Origin: an uncultured Clostridia bacterium
GTDB lineage: Bacteria > Bacillota > Clostridia > Peptostreptococcales > Anaerovoracaceae
Length of the DNA: 64,000 nt
Direction of reading: 5' to 3'
Assembly (NCBI GenBank): GCA_944383465.1
Contig: CALWPQ010000021.1
Location: 62,001-126,000, forward strand
Numbering within the stretch: the first letter of the stretch is position 1; each line of letters begins with the position of its first letter. Position numbers and translations under genes: made by a program. A model generated the notes under the pieces. That model was not told the origin of the DNA, searched no databases, and saw only the letters and a list, made by a program, of their open reading frames with translations. Positions 49,604 through 58,998 of this stretch are shown one piece after another.

Positions 49604-51415
49604 ATGAACTCATATCAGGATAAAATCAGGAATTTCAGCATCATAGCGCATATAGATCACGGCAAGTCGACGCTTGCGGACAGGATAATAGAAAAGACAG
49701 GTCTTGTGGCGGAAAGAAATATGAAGGAGCAGTTTCTTGACAATATGGATCTCGAGCGCGAGAGGGGCATCACGATAAAGCTGCAGACAACGAGACTCGT
49801 ATATAAAGCGAAAGATGGGGAGGAATATATCTTCAATCTCATAGATACTCCGGGACATGTTGATTTTACATACGAGGTATCGCGGAGTCTTGCCGCGTGC
49901 GAAGGAGCAGTTTTGATAGTGGATGCGACGCAGGGAGTTGAGGCGCAGACGCTTGCCAATGTATACCTTGCACTCGATGAAAATCTCGAGATACTTCCTG
50001 TATTAAACAAGATAGACCTTGCGAGTGCAAGACCGGATGAAGTTAAGCTTGAAATTGAGGATATTATCGGCATAGATGCGAGTCAAGCGCCTCTTATATC
50101 AGCGAAGGAAGGAATAGGCATCGAAGATGTGCTCGAGGACATAGTGAAAAATGTGCCTGCGCCAAAGGGTGATGCTGACGGAAAGCTTAAAGCGCTCATT
50201 TTCGATTCTTATTACGACAGCTATAAAGGCGTAGTAATCTACAGCCGTATCTTCGACGGTAAAGTTAAAAAGGGTGACATCATACGCCTCATGAATGCAG
50301 GAAAAAAATATGAAGTGACAGAAGTGGGCTATTATGCTCCCGGACCTGTGCCGACGGGTGAATTAAAGGCTGGTGAGGTAGGTTATATCTGTGCGTCAAT
50401 CAAACAGGTGCGGGACGCAAAAGTAGGCGATACGATTACACTTGACAGCGATCCTGCCGATGCGCCGTGCGCTGGCTATAAAAATCCGCAGTCAATGGTA
50501 TACTGCGGTATCTATCCGGCGGAGGGCGAGAAGTATGAAACAGTAAAAGATGCGCTTGAAAAGCTGCAGGTAAACGACGCGGCATTTCATTTCGAGCCTG
50601 AGACGTCGACAGCGCTTGGCTTCGGCTTTCGCTGCGGTTTTCTCGGTCTGCTTCATATGGAAATTATAGTAGAAAGACTTGAACGCGAATTTGACCTCGG
50701 TGTAGTCACGACATCACCAAGCGTAATATATAAAGTAGTGATGAACGATGGGACTGTGAGGATGATTCAAAATCCGACAAACCTGCCGAATATAATGGAG
50801 ATAGATCACATCGAAGAGCCTATCGTTAAGGCTGATATTATGATACCGAAAGAGTATGTCGGCAGCATAATGGAGCTGTGCCAGGACAGGCGAGGCAAGA
50901 TGATTCATATGGAATATATTACGGAGACGCGTGTACAGCTTCACTATGAAATACCTTTAAACGAAGTAATTTACGACTTTTTTGACGCGCTTAAATCAAA
51001 GACGCGCGGCTACGGTTCGCTCGATTACGAGTTTATAAGATACGAAAAATCAAATGTTGTAAAACTCGATGTGCTTCTTAACAAAGAGCTTGTAGATGCG
51101 TTTTCTATGATAGTACACGAATCCAAAGCTGTTGCAAGAGGACGCTTCGTATGCGAAAAGCTTAAGGAAATAATACCGATGCACCAGTTTGAGGTGCCGA
51201 TTCAGGCGGCTATTGGTCAGAAAGTCATTGCACGCGAGACGGTAAAGGCATACAGAAAAGATGTAATAGCCAAGTGCTACGGCGGTGATATTTCGAGGAA
51301 GAAGAAGCTGCTCGAAAAGCAGAAAGAGGGCAAAAAACGTATGCGCCAGTTTGGTACAGTGGAAGTGCCGCAGGAGGCTTTTACAGCCGTGCTTAAATAC
51401 GACGATAACAAATAG
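49604..51415 (+). CDS. lepA: Elongation factor 4 (LepA)
   Basis: 603 residues, standard length. GTPase motifs: [13 protein letters not shown] (G1), the RGITIKLQ switch, DTPGHVDF (G3), NKIDLASA (G4) and SAKEG (G5). The LepA-specific C-terminus contains [12 protein letters not shown]. It is a ribosome-bound GTPase linked to back-translocation or ribosome assembly. It has the conserved lepA-hemW order. Confidence 0.97.
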   Translation: MNSYQDKIRNFSIIAHIDHGKSTLADRIIEKTGLVAERNMKEQFLDNMDLERERGITIKLQTTRLVYKAKDGEEYIFNLIDTPGHVDFTYEVSRSLAACEGAVLIVDATQGVEAQTLANVYLALDENLEILPVLNKIDLASARPDEVKLEIEDIIGIDASQAPLISAKEGIGIEDVLEDIVKNVPAPKGDADGKLKALIFDSYYDSYKGVVIYSRIFDGKVKKGDIIRLMNAGKKYEVTEVGYYAPGPVPTGELKAGEVGYICASIKQVRDAKVGDTITLDSDPADAPCAGYKNPQSMVYCGIYPAEGEKYETVKDALEKLQVNDAAFHFEPETSTALGFGFRCGFLGLLHMEIIVERLEREFDLGVVTTSPSVIYKVVMNDGTVRMIQNPTNLPNIMEIDHIEEPIVKADIMIPKEYVGSIMELCQDRRGKMIHMEYITETRVQLHYEIPLNEVIYDFFDALKSKTRGYGSLDYEFIRYEKSNVVKLDVLLNKELVDAFSMIVHESKAVARGRFVCEKLKEIIPMHQFEVPIQAAIGQKVIARETVKAYRKDVIAKCYGGDISRKKKLLEKQKEGKKRMRQFGTVEVPQEAFTAVLKYDDNK

Positions 51416-51476
51416 ATAACGGGGAGATGCTGGTAACACGTAAATTACTTAAGCGAAAAAATGTGAGGTAAAAAAC

Positions 51477-52706
51477 TTGAAGAAACTCGGAATTTACATT
51501 CATATACCGTTTTGTGTGCGCAAATGCAAATATTGTGATTTTTTGTCGTTTGACAGCTTAAAAGAAGACGTAAAAGGGCGTTATGTAAACGCCCTTTTTT
51601 CGGAGATAAAAATGCAAGGGAAACGTTTTCAAGGCTACGAGGCGGATACTATCTTTATTGGCGGAGGTACGCCGACTGTGGTACAGGCTGAGTATATCGC
51701 GGAAATCGTAGAATGTGTAAAAGAGAATTTTCACTTAGCGGAGGCTGCCGAGATTACAATTGAGGCTAATCCAGGAACTGTGACACCGGAAATGCTTGAG
51801 ATTTATAGAAAATCTGGCGTAAACAGGCTGAGTATAGGTGTTCAGTCTCTCGACGATAAAGTGCTGTCTGCACTTGGACGCATTCACACAGCGGAAGAGT
51901 TCAGAAATACATATTTTGCTGCCAGGCACGCTGGATTTAATAACATAAACATAGACCTGATGTTTGCTGTGCCTCTTCAGACCGAGGAAATATGGGAAAA
52001 AACACTGAAAGAGGCAATTCGGCTTAAGCCTGAGCATATATCTTTTTACAGCCTGCAGCTTGAGGAGGGTACGGAATTTTACAGAATGTATAAAGAAGGA
52101 AGGCTTACTCTCGCAGACGACGATACCGACAGGCGTATGTATCATACTGCTGTTAAAATGCTGAAAGAGGCGGGGTATCATCACTACGAGATATCAAACG
52201 CGGCAAAACCGGGCTTTGAAAGCCGTCACAATATGAAATACTGGCAGTTTGACGAGTACATCGGCCTCGGTCTTGGCGCCTCATCGTTTACCGGCGGCAA
52301 GCGTTTCGCAAACACGAGCATTATGGACGAGTATCTTGCATTTTACGAGGGTATGGGAACGGGAGGTTGCCCAAATTTTGATGTTTTATGTAAAAACGCC
52401 GACCCTGTATCAGGACAGATAATTTTGCCGCAGGATACGGTAGAAAAAAATACCGAGGCCGATAGCATATTTGAATACATATTTACGGGGCTTAGGCTGA
52501 CATCAGGTATAGATCTTGCACGTTTCAAAAGCATTTTTGGCAAAAATCTTCAAGATTATTATCCCGATAAGGCAGCGTATATAAAGCAGATGATTGCAAG
52601 CGGATTTATGTTTTGCGAAAGCGGCTTTCTTGGGCTTACTCTTTCCGGCATAGACATCTCAAACGGAATTATGTCGGAGTTTTCTGAGCCTTATATTACT
52701 GACTGA
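51477..52706 (+). CDS. hemW: Radical SAM heme chaperone HemW
   Basis: 409 residues from TTG 51477, with GAGGT at 51465-51469. The cluster motif is IPFCVRKCKYCDF (C13, C17, C20), with GGGTPTV, EANPGT, RLSIGVQSLDD and the C-terminal HemN-like domain. HemW proteins share the CPO fold but act as heme chaperones, not as coproporphyrinogen oxidases. It ends 16 nt inside the convergent ymxH-like gene. The hrcA-grpE-dnaK genes that follow in many Firmicutes are not here. Confidence 0.93.
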   Translation: MKKLGIYIHIPFCVRKCKYCDFLSFDSLKEDVKGRYVNALFSEIKMQGKRFQGYEADTIFIGGGTPTVVQAEYIAEIVECVKENFHLAEAAEITIEANPGTVTPEMLEIYRKSGVNRLSIGVQSLDDKVLSALGRIHTAEEFRNTYFAARHAGFNNINIDLMFAVPLQTEEIWEKTLKEAIRLKPEHISFYSLQLEEGTEFYRMYKEGRLTLADDDTDRRMYHTAVKMLKEAGYHHYEISNAAKPGFESRHNMKYWQFDEYIGLGLGASSFTGGKRFANTSIMDEYLAFYEGMGTGGCPNFDVLCKNADPVSGQIILPQDTVEKNTEADSIFEYIFTGLRLTSGIDLARFKSIFGKNLQDYYPDKAAYIKQMIASGFMFCESGFLGLTLSGIDISNGIMSEFSEPYITD

Positions 52707-52933
52707 AAGATTATTATTTCTTCGCCTATTTTAAGAATGTTCTGCCACGGCAGTTTGATATAGTCGCTGTTTTTCCTAAAGCGTGAAGGCGCGCCTTCAA
52801 AATCGGGGACAAGCAGCGCTTTTATTTCTCCTGTGTTCTCATCGAAGAGCATTTCGGCATCCCAAAGCTGTCCGTGCTTGCTGCCATCCTTTATATCTAT
52901 TATTTCTTTGTCTCCTATCTCACTGAGTCTCAT
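52691..52933 (-). CDS. YlmC/YmxH-family PRC-barrel sporulation protein
   Basis: 80 residues from ATG 52933 (AAAGGAGA 7 nt upstream; the TTG at 52939 is too near the SD). MRLSEIGDKEIIDIKDGSKHGQL...EMLFDENTGEIKALLVP is the YlmC/YmxH PRC-barrel pattern, and the C-terminal IKLPWQNILKIGEEIIIF closes the barrel. Family genes are tied to sporulation, with no defined function. Confidence 0.85.
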   Translation of the reverse strand: MRLSEIGDKEIIDIKDGSKHGQLWDAEMLFDENTGEIKALLVPDFEGAPSRFRKNSDYIKLPWQNILKIGEEIIIFQSVI

Positions 52934-53033
52934 TTTCAATCTCCTTTATTCGCAAAATTTTTCTTATTATTTAATAAATAATGCTAAAAATGCAGATAAT
53001 ATGACGGAAAAACAGAGAAAGGCGGACAAATAT

Positions 53034-53759
53034 ATGAATATGCCGGTAAAAAATCAAAACGAAAACGGAAATCAAAATCAAAACGAAGACTTTACGTCGA
53101 GTCTGATAAAAGAACTGGGTTTGCTTTCACTCGGCAACGAGTTTAAAAGCGATCTGCAATATATAAGTATAATAGGCAGCATAGAGGGTCACAATGTGCT
53201 TCCGGCAGAGAATAAGACGACAAAATACGAGCATCTAATACCACAGCTTATTGCGGTTGAGGAAAATGCGGAGATAAAGGGGCTGCTTACTGTACTCAAT
53301 ACTGTGGGCGGCGATGTAGAAGCCGGGCTTGCGCTTGCTGAGCTCATAGCAACGATTTCAAAACCGACGGTTTCACTTGTTCTTGGCGGAGGACACAGTA
53401 TAGGGATTCCGCTCTCAGCGGCGAGTGATTATTCTTTTATAAGTGAAACGGCGACGATGACACTTCATCCGATCAGGACTAATGGATTGATAATTACGGC
53501 AGAGCCAACTTTTGAATATTTGAGAAAGACGCAGGATCGAATTGTTGATTTCATAGTTTCGCATTCAAAAGCGAAGCGCGAAGAGATCGTGAAGAGAATG
53601 AACTGCACCGATAATATGGCAAACGATGTTGGCACAGTTCTTTTCGGACGTGAAGCTGTAGAACTTGGAATAATAGATGAAGTCGGAGGTCTTTCAAATG
53701 CTCTTAAAAAATTGAGGGAAATGATTGCTTTACAAAATATGGAAAATAATATACAATAA
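53034..53759 (+). CDS. tepA: Translocation-enhancing protein TepA (ClpP fold)
   Basis: 241 residues from ATG 53034, the best start near a weak SD (AAAGGCGGA); ATG 53001 in frame is possible, and the frame reaches upstream to 52833 through non-coding sequence. After a Q/N-rich start come SIIGSIEGHNVLP, the TVGGDVEAGLALAELI oxyanion region, the nucleophile in GGHSIGIPLS, and MTLHPIRTNGL with the His. It is a cytosolic ClpP-like serine protease implicated in protein export and germination in Bacillus. Confidence 0.87.
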   Translation: MNMPVKNQNENGNQNQNEDFTSSLIKELGLLSLGNEFKSDLQYISIIGSIEGHNVLPAENKTTKYEHLIPQLIAVEENAEIKGLLTVLNTVGGDVEAGLALAELIATISKPTVSLVLGGGHSIGIPLSAASDYSFISETATMTLHPIRTNGLIITAEPTFEYLRKTQDRIVDFIVSHSKAKREEIVKRMNCTDNMANDVGTVLFGREAVELGIIDEVGGLSNALKKLREMIALQNMENNIQ

Positions 53760-53781
53760 TACTAATATAAATATTAGTATT
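53758..53781. promoter_or_regulatory. Perfect palindrome before the TadZ-like gene
   Basis: AATACTAATAT (53758-53768) and its complement (53771-53781) form an 11-bp inverted repeat with a 2-bp centre. It starts at the tepA stop and abuts GGAGG. No T run follows, so an operator or an mRNA hairpin beside the SD is likelier than a terminator. Confidence 0.5.
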
Positions 53782-53792
53782 GGAGGATGAAT

Positions 53793-54764
53793 ATGGAAAT
53801 TATTTCTCTCGGTATTTTGTTGAAAGACAGAGAATATGCTGAAGCTTTAGCGAGAGCAATCGCCGCGAGTGAAAGGTATTTTTTGCCTATGGTCCTCGAC
53901 AGGGACCAATTACATAATTTTGACGAAAAAGAAAAAGTAATAATAATTACTGACTATAATGACTTGGAAATGGAAAATGCTGTTTATATCTGCAGCTTTA
54001 TGCTTCCGAGAACTATAGTAAACGCAGCAGCAGAAAAATGCAGCAGCATTTACGGCATAAGGCCTCATGGTTTTTCATTGCCGCGCCTTTCTGATGAAAA
54101 GTACGCAAAACTGATAGCGGTGACGAGTACAGCCGGCGGCGTGGGTATAACATCGACAGCGGATGCACTCGCAGCAGAATTTACAGTATACTACGACAAA
54201 TCGGTTTGCCGCATGTCGCTTTCCGCATTTCCCGAGGGCAATTCTTACAGTGCGCGGGAGCTAAGGCGGCTTCTTTTTATGCTGTGCAATAGCGAGGAGG
54301 CGGACATAGGAGAATATTTTGAAAAAGACGCAGGCGGTGTTTATAGAGCCTGCACAGGAAACGGCATAAACCCGCTTTTAGCAGCGGAAGGCGAGGAAAT
54401 TTACAAACTTACCGCTGCGGTTGCAGAGCAGGGCGGTTTTGATGTTATTATATTTGATATTCCTCCTGAGGCCTTAAAAAAAGCGGAGAAAATTATCATT
54501 GCATCGGAAAGTGTAATTGCGGTGGAAAGAGAGCATACTCTTGCGGCAAGAGGCGAAAGGCTTCAAAGCTATCTTGAGCTTCTCCTTGGAAAAGATGCCG
54601 AAAAGCGGGTGATTCGATTTGTGAATTTCGCTTCTGCGGAATATGCGGGAGATTTTGCTGCTGCGGAATATGATTCCGAATCCTTTTGTAAAGATGGTGT
54701 TAAAATTGACGGGGAGTTCGGTCTTGCGGTTAAAAATATTGCGCACAGTCTTATATTCTGCTAA
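53793..54764 (+). CDS. TadZ/CpaE-like protein with degenerate P loop
   Basis: 323 residues from ATG 53793; the ATG at 53787 touches the GGAGG. An N-terminal receiver-like alpha/beta part (about 1-100) is followed by a MinD/ParA-type ATPase fold: AVTSTAGGVGITSTADALA near 110, where ParA/MinD have KGGVGKT; both lysines are absent (Ala and Ile). The switch II-like FDVIIFDIPPEA (near 225) is kept without the usual DxG. It probably is a pilus localisation factor that binds nucleotide weakly or not at all. The rest of the Tad locus lies 5 kb downstream. Confidence 0.65.
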   Translation: MEIISLGILLKDREYAEALARAIAASERYFLPMVLDRDQLHNFDEKEKVIIITDYNDLEMENAVYICSFMLPRTIVNAAAEKCSSIYGIRPHGFSLPRLSDEKYAKLIAVTSTAGGVGITSTADALAAEFTVYYDKSVCRMSLSAFPEGNSYSARELRRLLFMLCNSEEADIGEYFEKDAGGVYRACTGNGINPLLAAEGEEIYKLTAAVAEQGGFDVIIFDIPPEALKKAEKIIIASESVIAVEREHTLAARGERLQSYLELLLGKDAEKRVIRFVNFASAEYAGDFAAAEYDSESFCKDGVKIDGEFGLAVKNIAHSLIFC

Positions 54765-54846
54765 AATATAAATGTAAATATTTTAGAATATTTAATAAAA
54801 TGCGTATCACAATCAGCAATATGTATGCAACAAAAGTAGAAAACAT

Positions 54847-56529
54847 ATGAATTCGGGAATCGTACAGATGATTGTAACTCTGCTCGGTGGGCTTGTCATA
54901 TTTATTTACGGTATGAATCTTATGAGCGACGGTCTGCAGAAGGCCGCAGGGGAAAAGATGAAGAATATTTTGGCATTGCTTACTAAAAACCCAGTTGTAG
55001 GAGTGCTTGCCGGAGGGCTTACAACGGCTGTACTGCAGTCAAGTTCGGCTACAACCGTAATGGCGATAGGCTTTGTAAGCGCAGGTCTAATGACACTTCC
55101 TCAGGCTATAAGTATTATACTTGGAGCTAACATAGGTACTACGATTACCGCTCAGCTCATTGCTTTTCAAATCGGAGATTATGCCTGGACATTCGTAGTG
55201 ATAGGATTTATAATGTATTTCTTTATAAAAAAAGAGAATATAGTAAATATAGGACAGACAATTTTCGGCTTTGGAATGCTGTTTATCGGTATAAATATAA
55301 TGGGTAATACGATGGAACCACTCGCGGCAGCTCCGGAATTTGCGAATATAATGATGAGCGTAAAAGACATCCCGGTGCTCGGAGTAGTCATAGGAGCCGT
55401 GAGTACGGCGGTAGTGCAGAGCAGTTCGGCAGTAATCGCAGTAATACAAAATCTTGCTTCTAAGGCGGGCCCGGACGGTGTTACGAGTGTAATAGGGCTT
55501 TCAGGGGCGCTGCCTATTCTTTACGGAAGCAACATAGGTACTACTATTACGGCGATTTTTGCTTCGATAGGCGGCACGGTAAACGCTAAGCGGGCGGCAG
55601 CTGCACACACGATATTCAATATTGTCGGTTCTGTTATCTTTATGTTCTTTATAACACCTTTTTCAAAGTTTATTCAGTATATATCACCTTCAGGCGCGGA
55701 GCTTGCTGTAATATCAAGACAGATAGCAAACGCTCATATGTTTTTTAATATAATCAATACAGTTATATGGCTGCCGTTTATCTGGCTCTTAGTAAAAATT
55801 GTTACTAAAATAATTCCTGAAAAAGAATCGGAGAAACTTCCGTCTGAGCCTGTATATCTCGATTACAATATGATAGGACAGCCTGTATTTGCAATGCATC
55901 TTGCGTGCAATGAGCTTACGCGGGTTGCGAATTATACGCTGGAAATGGTAGCGGACGCGAAAAAGGCATTTATAGACGGAAGCGAAGATGCGATTGCAAG
56001 GCTTATGCAGTCGGAGGAAATTGTAAACGAGCTTCAGGATGCGACTGTACAGTATCTTTCTTCGATGTTTGCAGATGAAGCGCTTACGGAAAGACAGTCT
56101 AAGGAGCTTGCGGGACTGTTACATATAGCGGCCGACATAGAGCATATAGGAGATCATTGTGTAAATATAGCTGAATTTGCTGACGATAAGCTGAAAAAAG
56201 GCTATGAATTCTCGGATTCGGCATATGCGGAGCTTTTTGAAAGTTTCGATCAGGTGACAATGATGCTTAAGGATACGATAAAAACATTTGAAACGCGAGA
56301 TACAAATCTGGCAGAAGATGTGCTCGCTCAGGAGGATGCTGTAAATGAAAACGAGGAACGTCTAAGAATGACGCATATGAAGCGTTTAGAAACAGGCAAG
56401 TGTTCACCTGAATTTACGGTAATATATACAGATATTATCCATAATATAGAAAAGATAGGAGATAGCTGTACTAATATAGCCCGCATTATCGTTTCGGATT
56501 TTGAGCATAAGGGCGAAAAGGCAAGTTAA
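54847..56529 (+). CDS. Na+/Pi-cotransporter family protein (NptA-like, with PhoU-type domain)
   Basis: 560 residues. Two inverted Na/Pi-cotransporter repeats carry the QSSSA motifs: TTAVLQSSSATTVMAIGF (near 58) and STAVVQSSSAVIAVIQN (near 187), with GANIGTTITA and GSNIGTTITAIFA. About nine hydrophobic segments end near residue 325. The C-terminal ~200 residues form a PhoU-like helical domain (ADIEHIGDHCVNIAEFA, IIHNIEKIGDSCTNIAR). It likely imports phosphate with sodium. No clear SD is seen before the ATG. Confidence 0.9.
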   Translation: MNSGIVQMIVTLLGGLVIFIYGMNLMSDGLQKAAGEKMKNILALLTKNPVVGVLAGGLTTAVLQSSSATTVMAIGFVSAGLMTLPQAISIILGANIGTTITAQLIAFQIGDYAWTFVVIGFIMYFFIKKENIVNIGQTIFGFGMLFIGINIMGNTMEPLAAAPEFANIMMSVKDIPVLGVVIGAVSTAVVQSSSAVIAVIQNLASKAGPDGVTSVIGLSGALPILYGSNIGTTITAIFASIGGTVNAKRAAAAHTIFNIVGSVIFMFFITPFSKFIQYISPSGAELAVISRQIANAHMFFNIINTVIWLPFIWLLVKIVTKIIPEKESEKLPSEPVYLDYNMIGQPVFAMHLACNELTRVANYTLEMVADAKKAFIDGSEDAIARLMQSEEIVNELQDATVQYLSSMFADEALTERQSKELAGLLHIAADIEHIGDHCVNIAEFADDKLKKGYEFSDSAYAELFESFDQVTMMLKDTIKTFETRDTNLAEDVLAQEDAVNENEERLRMTHMKRLETGKCSPEFTVIYTDIIHNIEKIGDSCTNIARIIVSDFEHKGEKAS

Positions 56530-56573
56530 AAACAAGTAGATATTTCTTTGAAAATAAGGCAGGAGGTTATTAT

Positions 56574-58880
56574 TTGGCACATATTGATCCTTTTATTTTA
56601 GATCTGGCGCTGGTGCTTGTAACAGCGGGCATAGCAACTATAATTTTTAGAAAGATAAAACAACCCGTAGTACTCGGGTATATTGTTGCGGGCTTCCTTG
56701 TAAGCCCCAATTTTTTACTTCTTCCGACGGTGAGCGATATAGCAAATATAGAAGTGTGGGCGAGTATTGGTATAATATTTCTAATGTTTGCGCTTGGCCT
56801 CGAGTTTAGTTTTCATAATATAGCAAAAGTGGGCGGAGGAGCAATAATAACGGCGCTCGTTGTAATGGGCTCGATGACAGTAGTAGGCTATGGTCTTGGC
56901 TCGCTTCTGGGCTGGGGTAAGATGGACAGCATTTTTCTCGGATGTATGCTTGCTATCTCATCGACAATGATAATATTGAAAGCCTATGAAGAGCTCGGCA
57001 TCAAATCAGAGCCTTTCGCGCAGCTTACGCTCGGCGCGCTCGTAATAGAAGATATAGTGGGCATTTTTATGCTGATAATACTTACTGCGATTTCGGCAAG
57101 TAAAGAGGTATCAGGTATCGAGCTTGTCGGTGAAATAGGAATGATGCTTCTTGTGCTTATAATAATTCTTTGTGTCGGCATATACATAGTGCCGACTCTG
57201 CTCAACAAAGTTAAAGATACGGTAAACGATGAGATACTCATGATAGCTTCAATAGGATTTTGTCTTTTGATGGTTGTAATAAGTATAAAGGCGGGCTTTT
57301 CGGAAGCTCTGGGAGCGTTTCTTGCGGGGTCAATTCTTGCCGGCACATCGTTTGGTGAAAGAATAGAGCACCTTGTAAAGCCGCTGAAAGACCTTTTTGG
57401 CGCGATATTCTTCGTATCTGTAGGAATGCTGATAGAGCCGACTATGCTCGTAAAATACGCATTCCCTATACTTATAATTACGATTGTGACAATTGTCGGT
57501 CAAATGACATTTTCGTTTATTGGAGCGCTTGCTTCCGGCCAGCCTTTTGAAAGAGCGGTGAGAATAGGATTTTCGATGGTACAGGTCGGAGAATTTTCGT
57601 TTATTATAGCTTCGCTTGGCGCCTCGCTTGGCGTAACGGGAGATTTTCTCTATCCGATAATCGTATGCGTATCCGTTATCACTACGTTCACGACGCCTAT
57701 ATTTATAAAAAACGGAGAAAAAGCGGCCAAGAAACTGTATCTCAAACTTCCTAACAAGCTCAGAGTATTCCTTTTGAACTATACTTCTGATAAGCAGGAC
57801 GAGGTGGAAAAGGATAACGATTGGGCAAAGTATATGAAGAAGTATTTTATAAAGCTGCTGCTCGGTACGGCAATACTTCTCGGAATTTATCTTTTAAGCG
57901 TCAACTATGTGCATCCATATCTTACGGATTTGATGGTGAGCGGAACGGCTGCTAATGTACTGACGCTCGTAGTAGGTCTCATAATGATGACGCCTGTAAT
58001 AAATATGATATGCACGAAGAAAAGTATGCTGTTCAATAAAATATGGCTTAAGAGCAAGGCAAATATACTGCCGCTGCTCACATTGCGCGCAATTTCGGTG
58101 AGCGTTTCCTCACTGTTCATAATAATGATGATGGAAAAATTGCTTCTGATACCACTCATATTTGAAGTTATCGTGGCGATTGCAGTGGTGCTGTTTTCAG
58201 TAAAATCGGGACTTGTACGCGGACGCTCGGCGCAGCTGCAGACAACATTCCTTGCTAATTTCAATCAGAAAATACTCAATAATGCTAAAGCGGCGAGCGG
58301 CGGCGATAGTGCGATTTGGGTAGACGAAATACTTTATGTATGCAGATTCAGGCTCACAAAGATATATAAGCGCAAGAAGATTAAAGATTTTGTAGCTAGT
58401 CGCGTGTTTGGTGTTATGCTTATACAGATAGTGCATAAAGACGGCAGGCTTGTACTCATACCGAGAGCGAACGATAAGACAGAAGAGGGTGATATCATAT
58501 ATGCAATGGGTACGCGAGAGCAGATAGACGCATATATGATGTTTCTCGAGAAGATAGACTATGCGGAAATCGAGAACAATAGAGTAACGACGCTGAAAGA
58601 ATTTCTTGCTATTCAAAAATCGCAGGGAATACTTCCTGATAATATGCTTCTCTGTGCAGCGATACCGATTGACAGGGACAGTGAATTTGCGAGAAAGTCT
58701 ATCGAGGACAGCGGTTTTACGGAAAATTACGAGGGAATAATACTCGGTGTGGAGCGAAATCTGCTGCCTGTTGTAAGTCCGAATAAGGATTTTGTGATTC
58801 TTGAAAACGATATTATGTGGACACTTGGAGCGCAGAATATGCTTGATGCAATGGTAAGAGCGGGACTTCTCGAAGAGTAA
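56574..58880 (+). CDS. Cation:proton antiporter (KefB/CPA2) with RCK_C domain
   Basis: 768 residues from TTG 56574 (AGGAGG at 56561-56566). The N-terminal CPA2 exchanger (about 1-395, ~12 helices) has LGYIVAGFLVSP, FALGLEFSF, ISSTMIILKAYEELG, LVIEDIVGIFM and GAFLAGSILAGT. A further helical region (about 425-550) leads to a cytosolic RCK_C/TrkA_C segment (about 590-665) and a second, weaker one at the end. There is no NAD-binding RCK_N domain with a GxGxxG motif. It probably exchanges K+ or Na+ for H+. Confidence 0.87.
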   Translation: MAHIDPFILDLALVLVTAGIATIIFRKIKQPVVLGYIVAGFLVSPNFLLLPTVSDIANIEVWASIGIIFLMFALGLEFSFHNIAKVGGGAIITALVVMGSMTVVGYGLGSLLGWGKMDSIFLGCMLAISSTMIILKAYEELGIKSEPFAQLTLGALVIEDIVGIFMLIILTAISASKEVSGIELVGEIGMMLLVLIIILCVGIYIVPTLLNKVKDTVNDEILMIASIGFCLLMVVISIKAGFSEALGAFLAGSILAGTSFGERIEHLVKPLKDLFGAIFFVSVGMLIEPTMLVKYAFPILIITIVTIVGQMTFSFIGALASGQPFERAVRIGFSMVQVGEFSFIIASLGASLGVTGDFLYPIIVCVSVITTFTTPIFIKNGEKAAKKLYLKLPNKLRVFLLNYTSDKQDEVEKDNDWAKYMKKYFIKLLLGTAILLGIYLLSVNYVHPYLTDLMVSGTAANVLTLVVGLIMMTPVINMICTKKSMLFNKIWLKSKANILPLLTLRAISVSVSSLFIIMMMEKLLLIPLIFEVIVAIAVVLFSVKSGLVRGRSAQLQTTFLANFNQKILNNAKAASGGDSAIWVDEILYVCRFRLTKIYKRKKIKDFVASRVFGVMLIQIVHKDGRLVLIPRANDKTEEGDIIYAMGTREQIDAYMMFLEKIDYAEIENNRVTTLKEFLAIQKSQGILPDNMLLCAAIPIDRDSEFARKSIEDSGFTENYEGIILGVERNLLPVVSPNKDFVILENDIMWTLGAQNMLDAMVRAGLLEE

Positions 58881-58930
58881 AAATAAAGAAGATTATCCAA
58901 ATTAAAAAATAAACTACATAAAATTACAAA

Positions 58931-58961
58931 AAACAGTTGCATTTAAAATGCAGCTGTTTTA
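58931..58961 (+). terminator. Terminator between the antiporter and the Tad operon
   Basis: AAAACAGTTGCAT (58931-58943) pairs with ATGCAGCTGTTTT (58949-58961), one G-U, 5-nt loop. Confidence 0.8.
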
Positions 58962-58966
58962 TTATA
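58938..58966 (+). promoter_or_regulatory. Candidate Tad operon promoter inside the terminator
   Basis: TTGCAT (58938-58943) and TATTAT (58961-58966) are 17 nt apart, so the promoter would share bases with the terminator stem. The transcript would start near 58973, just before the AAAGGA SD of the ATPase gene. Confidence 0.35.
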
Positions 58967-58998
58967 TAGATAAATGGAAAATAAAGGAATAAAATAAA

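Noticed and set aside
52833..53033. Extension of TepA to 52833
   Set aside because: It would overlap the oppositely oriented YmxH-like gene and its SD; the conserved protein starts later.
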